Source: Pseudomonadota bacterium (GTDB taxonomy: Bacteria; Myxococcota_A; UBA796; UBA9615). Taken from it: 64,000 nucleotides of DNA. The notes below the pieces were generated by a model that worked only from the letters and a program-made list of their open reading frames with translations, was not told where the DNA came from and did not search any database. Of the stretch, positions 59,052 to 64,000 are shown one piece after another. Position 1 is the stretch's first letter. Each line of letters opens with the position of its first letter. Location of the stretch: the NCBI GenBank assembly GCA_024229515.1, contig JAAESI010000048.1, positions 62,001 through 126,000 of the forward strand, written 5' to 3'. Made by a program: the position numbers and the translations under genes.

Positions 59052-60448
59052 CAGTCCTCCTCGCCTCCGTCGATCAGGCCGTGCACCCGCAGCAGCTTGC
59101 GCAGGTGGGGCCGACTCAAGCCGATCTCCCTCCCCGTCTTGCTCAGGTTCCCACCGTTTCGTTGGAACGCCGCGGCGAGGTACTTGCCCTCCCACGCCTC
59201 GACGATGAGGTCCTTGGCCTCCTTGTAGGGGAGGTCGTCGTAGACCGGGGAGGCGCGCACCGGCGGCGCCTCGCTCAGCGTCGCCGACCCCACCCCCCCC
59301 AACTGCAGCGGCAGCTCGTTCAGGCTCGAGGCCCCCGCGGGGGCCAGCGCCAGCGCCCGCTCCAGCACGTTCCGCAGCTCGCGCACGTTCCCCATCCACG
59401 GGTGCGCAGTCAGGCGTGCCAGCCCCGGACCGTCGGCCACGTCCACGTCCTCGCCGCCCATCCGGTCCAGCAGCACCCGCACCAGCAGGGGGATGTCATC
59501 GGTGCGGTCGCGCAGCCCCGGCAGCGTCACCCGCACCACGGCGAGTCGGTAGTAGAGGTCCGGTCGCAGATCACCGGCCGCCGCCGCTTCCTCGGGGGAC
59601 CGCCCCGCCGCCGCGATGACGCGCACGTCGACCGGCCGCTCGCGGAACTCGCCCAGCCGCACGACGCGCCGGCCCTCCAGCACCCGGAGCAGCTTCGGCT
59701 GCAGGTCCAGCGGGAGCGAGTCCAGCTCGTCCAGGAACACCGTGCCGCCGGCCGCCGACTCGAACACGCCGACGCGGTCCGAGGAGGCCCCCGTGAACGC
59801 CCCCTTGCGGTGGCCGAACAGCTGCGACTCGATCAGCTCGGGCGCCACCGAGCTGCAGTCGAACACCGCGAACGGCCCGTGCTTGCGGGTCGAGTGCTGG
59901 TGAATCGCGCGCGCAGCCAGCTCCTTGCCGGTGCCCGTCTCGCCGTCCAGGAGCACCGTCGCCTCCCGGGGGGCGACCCGCTCAAGTACCGCGTAAAGCT
60001 GCCGCATCGCCACCGAGCGGCCCCACAGCTCGCCGAAGGACTCCGCCTCGGACGGCTCCAGCACGAAGCTCGCGTCCGGCGTCTGCAGGTGGATCTTCGA
60101 CCGACCCAGCTGCAGCACGGTGCCGGGCGGCACGAGGCTCTCGATCAGGCGCGTCTCGCCGACCCAGGTGCCGTTGGTGCTCTTCAGATCCCGCACCCGC
60201 ACCGCCGCCCCCACCAGCGTCATCTCCACGTGGTGGGAGCTGATGGAGCGGTCGGTGAGGATGATGTCGTTGGTGTCCGCCTTGCCGATGCGGATCACCT
60301 CCGCGTCGATGGCGAACTCGCGCCCCTGGTCCGGCCCCTCGACCACGACCGCGATCGCCTCGATGAGGGGGAGCCCGAACCGGGCCGCCGCGCGCTCAGT
60401 CGCGTGCAGGTGCTCGGTGGGGAACGGTTCGGTCGTCGGCTCGGTCAC
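59051..60448 (-). CDS. FHA domain sigma-54-dependent transcriptional activator (465 aa)
   Basis: N-terminal FHA domain (about 30-125: [35 protein letters not shown]), which binds phosphothreonine and so may be switched by a Ser/Thr kinase. The AAA+ domain has Walker [10 protein letters not shown] (168-176), the sigma-54-contacting GAFTGA (216-221) and Walker [10 protein letters not shown]. The C-terminal Fis-type HTH is [29 protein letters not shown]. The protein should activate RpoN-dependent promoters after phosphorylation. Kinases at 6066 and 11030 are candidates only. GTG start overlaps the upstream stop as GTGA. Confidence 0.95.
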   Translation of the reverse strand: MTEPTTEPFPTEHLHATERAAARFGLPLIEAIAVVVEGPDQGREFAIDAEVIRIGKADTNDIILTDRSISSHHVEMTLVGAAVRVRDLKSTNGTWVGETRLIESLVPPGTVLQLGRSKIHLQTPDASFVLEPSEAESFGELWGRSVAMRQLYAVLERVAPREATVLLDGETGTGKELAARAIHQHSTRKHGPFAVFDCSSVAPELIESQLFGHRKGAFTGASSDRVGVFESAAGGTVFLDELDSLPLDLQPKLLRVLEGRRVVRLGEFRERPVDVRVIAAAGRSPEEAAAAGDLRPDLYYRLAVVRVTLPGLRDRTDDIPLLVRVLLDRMGGEDVDVADGPGLARLTAHPWMGNVRELRNVLERALALAPAGASSLNELPLQLGGVGSATLSEAPPVRASPVYDDLPYKEAKDLIVEAWEGKYLAAAFQRNGGNLSKTGREIGLSRPHLRKLLRVHGLIDGGEED

Positions 60449-61707
60449 CGCCTCCGACGATACCGGAGAGCCCCGCCCCCGAGCAGCATCGCGAGCAGCC
60501 TAGCGCCGGGCCCGCCCCCGCCGCCGGCGCTGCAGGTGCACCCGTAGGCCCAGTTGTCGCCCGGGTTGTTCACCCCGCCGAGATCGTCGCCATCGACGTC
60601 CCAGGGGGTGGGGCCGTTCTTGCTGCCGTCGGCCGACAGGGGGTGCGGATCCTCGCCGTCGAGCAGCCCGTCGTTGTCGCTGTCCTCGTCGAGGAAGTCG
60701 GGCAGCCCGTCGCCGTCGGTGTCGTCCGTGCTCTCGTCGGCGTCATCCACCCCGTCGCCGTCGCTGTCGGTGTCCAGGAACGCGGGGATGCCGTCGCCGT
60801 CGGGGTCGGCGGTGCCCTCTTCGCTGTCCTCGATCCCGTCGCCGTCGCTGTCGTGGTCCCACCAGTTGGGCACGCCGTCGCCGTCCGCGTCGCCGGGCCC
60901 CTCGATGTGGTTGGGGATGCCGTCCTGGTCGGTGTCCATGTCGCTGGTGTCGTCGGGCAGCAGGTCGTCGTCCAGCGGGTCGGTGTCGGTGCACACGGCC
61001 GTGGCGGGGTCGCAGGAGGAGCCCGGGCAGTCGCTGGGCCCGCAGGGCGCCACGCAGCTGTCGGCCACGCACACCAGCGCGCCGGCGCAGTCGTTGGACA
61101 GCTGGCAGCCGTCGCCCGCGGAGCCGCCTCCGGGGGCCCCCGCGTAGCGCCACCGCACCGCGTCCCAGGCCAGCGTCGCGCCCGGCCCCTCGGTGGTGAG
61201 GTTGCTCAGGGTCACGTTCGCCCCGACCCCCTCGACGAACTTCAGCGGCTGCCCGCCCAGCAGTTCCACCCAGCCGTCCTCGTTGGTGGACTGGTCGACG
61301 AACGAGATGCCATGGCCCCCGTGGAAGGCGATGTCGAAGGCCGCCTCGGTGGAGGCCGCGGCGCCGGAGGCGGGCACGTAGACGTCGACGGTGTAGAGGC
61401 CGGTCGACGGGATCTCGGGGGCCCAGGTGCCGGACACGAACGGGGACTCGACGTCGTAGGGGGCGCCGAAGAAGAAGTCGCCCTCCCAGCCGGCGCCGGG
61501 CTCCACGTCGGCCTCCTCACCACCGAAGCCGAAGCTGAACTCGGGATCCTGGTTGTCGACGATCACGCCGCCGGCGCAGGGATCGACGTGGGTGGGGGAG
61601 GGGGAGGCGACCGCCCCGGGGCTCGAGCCGATCGCGGCGGCGTCGGGGTACGTCAGCTCCATCGGCTCCCAGCGGTCCCCGGGCGGGTAGGCGGCGAGCC
61701 CCCACAC
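60445..61707 (-). CDS. C-terminal half: golvesin-like domain, Cys-rich segment, TSP3 calcium repeats and MYXO-CTERM-like tail
   Basis: Open from GTG at 61707 but without signal peptide or good ribosome site, so it is probably not translated alone. The order is a golvesin-C-terminal-like beta domain ([48 protein letters not shown]), then a Cys-rich EGF-like stretch ([29 protein letters not shown]). About seven thrombospondin type 3 repeats follow ([27 protein letters not shown]). The end is YGCTCSAGG, a hydrophobic segment and RYRRRR, close to the MYXO-CTERM tripartite signal. The stop overlaps the FHA regulator start. Confidence 0.75.
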   Translation of the reverse strand: MWGLAAYPPGDRWEPMELTYPDAAAIGSSPGAVASPSPTHVDPCAGGVIVDNQDPEFSFGFGGEEADVEPGAGWEGDFFFGAPYDVESPFVSGTWAPEIPSTGLYTVDVYVPASGAAASTEAAFDIAFHGGHGISFVDQSTNEDGWVELLGGQPLKFVEGVGANVTLSNLTTEGPGATLAWDAVRWRYAGAPGGGSAGDGCQLSNDCAGALVCVADSCVAPCGPSDCPGSSCDPATAVCTDTDPLDDDLLPDDTSDMDTDQDGIPNHIEGPGDADGDGVPNWWDHDSDGDGIEDSEEGTADPDGDGIPAFLDTDSDGDGVDDADESTDDTDGDGLPDFLDEDSDNDGLLDGEDPHPLSADGSKNGPTPWDVDGDDLGGVNNPGDNWAYGCTCSAGGGGGPGARLLAMLLGGGALRYRRRR

Positions 61708-61713
61708 CAGCTC

Positions 61714-62352
61714 CTAGTACGGGTAGCTGCCCCGGGACAGGGCGCTGGGCGAGCCGTAGGCGGGCCGCCCCGAGGGCAGGCTGGGGTTGTTCGGGTTGTT
61801 CGACGCGGTGAAGCCGTTGTAGGCCCAGACGGCGTAGTACCAGTGCTCCACGAGGGTGGGGTCGTAGTCGCCGATGATCGGGACCGCGTTCCACTTCACG
61901 GCGAGGATCGCGGCGCCGGTGCCGATGTTGTAGTCGGCCTCGGCGGCGACGCGCGACGGACTGAAGCTGACCGGACCCATCGAGCCGGTGCTCATGCCGG
62001 AGGTGACCTGGGTGACGCCGTAGCCGCAGTCGAAGCTGATCACCGTGGTGCCGCCGCTGCAGAACTGGCTCCACGTCGACTCCACCCAGCCGATCGACTT
62101 GAGCAGCACGCAGGGCATCGTCGCGTCGACGTCGACATCGCCCGAGGGGCCGGTGCCGAGGGCAGGGTACCCGGGAGCCTCGCTGCCCAGCCCCGCCTGG
62201 CCGGCGAGCTCGAACAGCAGCGCCAGATCGGGGTCGGTGGGGTCGCTGCCGCTGACCGCCGGCTGGGGGCACCCCGCGGTGGACGGACATCCCGCCTGCG
62301 CGGGGGCGGGGACGGCCACGAGGGCGGCGGCGAGGGCGAGCAGCGAGCGCAT
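61714..62352 (-). CDS. N-terminal half: secreted lysozyme-like (transglycosylase-type) domain, ends at amber codon
   Basis: ATG at 62352 sits in a TGATG overlap with the upstream gene; GTG one codon earlier is an alternative. The signal peptide is MRSLLALAAALVAVPAPAQA. The mature domain has VLLKSIGWVESTW (possible catalytic Glu), CGYGVTQVTSGM, YNIGTGAAILAVKWN and YYAVWAYNGF, the order of motifs of lytic-transglycosylase or goose-lysozyme folds that cut peptidoglycan. The frame stops at TAG after GSYPY, where relatives would be expected to continue. Confidence 0.72.
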   Translation of the reverse strand: MRSLLALAAALVAVPAPAQAGCPSTAGCPQPAVSGSDPTDPDLALLFELAGQAGLGSEAPGYPALGTGPSGDVDVDATMPCVLLKSIGWVESTWSQFCSGGTTVISFDCGYGVTQVTSGMSTGSMGPVSFSPSRVAAEADYNIGTGAAILAVKWNAVPIIGDYDPTLVEHWYYAVWAYNGFTASNNPNNPSLPSGRPAYGSPSALSRGSYPY

Positions 62353-62654
62353 CACTCGGCCCCTTCGATCACGCCCAGGACCGACGCGATCTGGGCCGCA
62401 TCCCCGGGCGGCGCCAGAGTCGCGCGGCGTCCCTCCGGGGACTCGACCGTCAGCTGCACGCCGTTGGACGAATGCTCCCTCCAGAGCACCCCGTGGGAGG
62501 ACACCGCGCGCTCGGGCACGCGCCAGTTGGGGCCGCCGACGCGGCCTTCCGTGATGAACAGGTCCCCGCCCGGGGCGGTCACGGCGCCCACGTCGCCGAA
62601 CACGCCGGAGCGCCCGACTTCAGGCCCGCCGACGCCGTCGAAGGGGATGCGCAT
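62352..62654 (-). CDS. Small protein of unknown function (about 100 aa)
   Basis: Codon third positions are strongly G/C as in neighbours, and the sequence (GDVGAVTAPGGDLFITEGRV, GVQLTVESPEGRRATLAPP) looks like a compact beta protein without signal peptide. The start is uncertain. ATG at 62654 avoids overlap with the divergent gene except for the shared CATG, but GTG at 62687 or ATG at 62750 would extend it antisense to that gene. The stop overlaps the start of the lysozyme-like gene (TGATG), indicating one leftward operon that also includes the FHA regulator. Confidence 0.55.
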   Translation of the reverse strand: MRIPFDGVGGPEVGRSGVFGDVGAVTAPGGDLFITEGRVGGPNWRVPERAVSSHGVLWREHSSNGVQLTVESPEGRRATLAPPGDAAQIASVLGVIEGAE

Positions 62655-63582
62655 GACCGACCCCGACGATCGGTCCAGCAGCGTCACCGCCCGCGCTCCG
62701 TCGGGGTCCTGCGCCAACTCCCGCTTCTTCCGCACCGTGCTGTACGCCAACCCCGACGTCGCCGACTTCCTCCGGGAGCACTACGTCCTGCACTGGTGGT
62801 CGGTGCGCGACGTGCCCCAGATGACCATCGACTTCGGCGGCGGTCGCACGCTGGAGCGCACCATCACGGGCAACTCGGCCCACTACGTGCTCGACGCGAC
62901 CGGTCGACCCGTCGACGTGCTCCCGGGGCTGTACGGTCCGCAGGAGTTCCTCAAGCAGGTCGGCTTCGGCCGAGGCCTGGTGGACATGGAGGAGGCCGAG
63001 CTGGCGCGCTGGCACCAGCGGCGGCTGCGCGACGCGATGACCGTGCTGCGGCCGATGCTGAGCGCCTCTCGGGACCATGAGGTCTCGGCCGACGAAGCGC
63101 TGGCGTTGGTGACCCCGGGGCTCGGGCCGACCGCGCCCGTGGCGATGCTGGCGCAGCGGCTGACCGTCTCCAAGGCAGCGATCGAGGTGCCGCCCCTGGA
63201 GAGCCTGCGCGCCGCCAACCCCGACCGCCAGGGGCTCAGCGACGAGGAGTGGGTGCTGCTGTCGGGCTACCGGTACGAGGGCGTGGATCTCAACGGACAG
63301 GCCCTGATGCGGCGGGAGAACCCGGATCTGAGCGAGGCGGAGTTCGGCGTCCTGCTGCGCCAGTTCCAGGCGGCCCTGGTGGGCGACACGGTGCGCAACG
63401 AGCTCGGGCTCCACAGCGTTGTGCACCGCTGGTTCGCCGCCGCTCCCCCCGCGTCGCTGGAGGCCCTCAACGACCGCGTCTACACCGAGCTGTTCCTGAC
63501 CCCGTTCAGCGACCCCTGGATGGGCATGCTCGAGTCTGGGACCTACACCGGCCTGGAGCGCGGCGGTGTCGTCGCTCCGTAG
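62653..63582 (+). CDS. Thioredoxin-fold protein with helical C-terminal extension (309 aa)
   Basis: ATG at 62653 preceded by AAGGGG. The first 115 residues match a thioredoxin-like family: GSCANSRFFRTVLYANPDVADFLREHYVLHW with a single Cys (CxxS instead of CxxC), VPQMTIDFGGGRTLERTITGNSAHYVLDATGRPVDVLPGLYGP. Lack of the second Cys argues against a normal disulfide reductase. The remaining 190 residues are helical and unrecognised (LSDEEWVLLSGYRYEG, LSEAEFGVLLRQFQ). No signal peptide, so cytoplasmic. It lies 41 bases before a tldD-like gene. Confidence 0.82.
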   Translation: MTDPDDRSSSVTARAPSGSCANSRFFRTVLYANPDVADFLREHYVLHWWSVRDVPQMTIDFGGGRTLERTITGNSAHYVLDATGRPVDVLPGLYGPQEFLKQVGFGRGLVDMEEAELARWHQRRLRDAMTVLRPMLSASRDHEVSADEALALVTPGLGPTAPVAMLAQRLTVSKAAIEVPPLESLRAANPDRQGLSDEEWVLLSGYRYEGVDLNGQALMRRENPDLSEAEFGVLLRQFQAALVGDTVRNELGLHSVVHRWFAAAPPASLEALNDRVYTELFLTPFSDPWMGMLESGTYTGLERGGVVAP

Positions 63583-63623
63583 ACCTTGATCGGGCGCGGA
63601 CCGGCACGTACCTTCCCGCCCTC

Positions 63624-64000
63624 ATGACCTCTGTCGAATCTCTCTTTTCCGAGCTGAACCCGACCGCCGACTTCGTCTCCCTCCGCTACGTGGAGGCTCG
63701 AAACGAGACGGTCCGGGTCCGCAACGACGTGCTCGAGCCGCTGAGTGATCAGCTGGACGTGGGCGCGATGATCACGGTCGCCCACGCCGGCGGGCTGGGC
63801 TACGCCGCTACCTCGGACGTCTCCGCGTCGGGGCTGCGCCAGGCGCTGGAGCGGGCCCAGACCTGGGCCGAGCGCACCGCCGGCCGCTCCGTCGTCGACT
63901 TCTCGTCGATCGAGATGCCGACCCCGTCGGGCGAGTACCGCACCGACGTGCGGCAGTCCTGGGACAGCGTGCCCCTGGGGGACCGCATCGCCCTGCTCAA
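63624..64000 (+). CDS. TldD/PmbA-family metalloprotease subunit, N-terminal 125 residues, cut by window edge
   Basis: Starts MTSVESLFSELNPTADFVSLRYVEARNETVRVRNDVLEPL and continues with AMITVAHAGGLGYAATSDVSASGLRQALERAQ, the N-terminal TldD domain. It has no Tat or lipoprotein signal, unlike the tldD at 55209, so this would be a cytoplasmic set. The catalytic region lies beyond the window, so TldD versus TldE cannot be fully decided; the first-subunit position favours TldD. Confidence 0.85.
   Translation, partial: MTSVESLFSELNPTADFVSLRYVEARNETVRVRNDVLEPLSDQLDVGAMITVAHAGGLGYAATSDVSASGLRQALERAQTWAERTAGRSVVDFSSIEMPTPSGEYRTDVRQSWDSVPLGDRIALL

Larger units (their letters stand above)
60445..62352 (-). 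pseudogene. Lysozyme-like/golvesin/TSP3 surface protein gene interrupted by one in-frame amber codon
   Basis: The two open segments 62352-61714 and 61707-60445 lie in the same frame, separated only by the TAG at 61716-61714 and two codons. Read through, they make one coherent exported protein of about 635 residues, from signal peptide to a MYXO-CTERM-like tail. A CAG-to-TAG change would convert a plausible PYQELVWG into the observed PY-stop-ELVWG. It may be a recent nonsense mutation, an assembly error, or a readthrough site. Confidence 0.7.

Overview
The window is very GC-rich (about 70% by eye), with G or C at most third codon positions and frequent GTG and TTG starts. Its gene content points to a predatory or social deltaproteobacterium-type genome, most likely Myxococcota. 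The signs are many secreted lipoproteins, Asp-rich calcium-binding repeat proteins (MopE-like and thrombospondin type 3), C-terminal tails resembling the MYXO-CTERM sorting signal, two Hanks-type Ser/Thr kinases (one fused to a sulfatase-modifying-factor domain), an FHA plus sigma-54 activator, an IgGFc-binding-type lipoprotein and golvesin-like and lysozyme-like domains. This placement is inference; there is no rRNA or marker gene in the window.

Layout. 1-5.3 kb: 5' end of an urocanase gene, a four-domain envelope thiol-redox fusion (VKOR, DsbA-like, FGE-like, TlpA-like) translationally coupled to a thioredoxin lipoprotein, and two cyclic-nucleotide-binding proteins. 5.4-14.4 kb: a secreted protein, a kinase coupled to a 14-repeat MopE-like lipoprotein, a second kinase with a C-terminal FGE-like domain, and a protein with three HTH-like repeats. 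14.4-21.2 kb: mostly unrecognised envelope proteins, an 815-residue protein ending in a RelE/HigB-like segment, and a sodium/solute symporter. 21.2-30 kb: class II ribonucleotide reductase behind a regulatory region holding two NrdR boxes and a DnaA-box cluster, then Maf/YceF, a membrane protein and an acyl-CoA dehydrogenase in an overlapping set, and an SGNH-like membrane protein. 30-36 kb: FG-GAP lipoprotein, GT-C-type membrane protein and IgGFc-type lipoprotein. 36-40.5 kb: parC-parE. 40.5-45 kb: two alpha/beta hydrolase paralogues (one without the nucleophile) and two envelope proteins. 45-46.5 kb: an IS110-family element, probably with its bridge RNA, beside the C-terminal remnant of an acetyltransferase gene. 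46.4-52.3 kb: MscS channel and three membrane proteins. 52.3-55.2 kb: tldD-tldE, with TldD carrying a Tat lipoprotein signal. 55.2-64 kb: a 53-bp hairpin-rich tandem repeat, a matrixin/MopE fusion, the FHA-sigma54 regulator, a lysozyme-golvesin-TSP3 gene split by an in-frame amber codon, a thioredoxin-like protein and the start of another tldD.

Genes are tightly packed. Four-base GTGA/ATGA overlaps, 8-base overlaps and abutting convergent stops are common, so translational coupling is probably widespread. The two most informative non-coding regions are 25,125-25,294 (promoter, NrdR boxes and DnaA boxes ahead of nrdJ, which suggests that dNTP supply is tied to replication initiation) and 44,977-45,200 (the IS110 left end). 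The most striking coding observations are the amber-interrupted gene at 60.4-62.35 kb, the VKOR/DsbA/FGE/TlpA fusion, the triple-HTH protein and the exported TldD.
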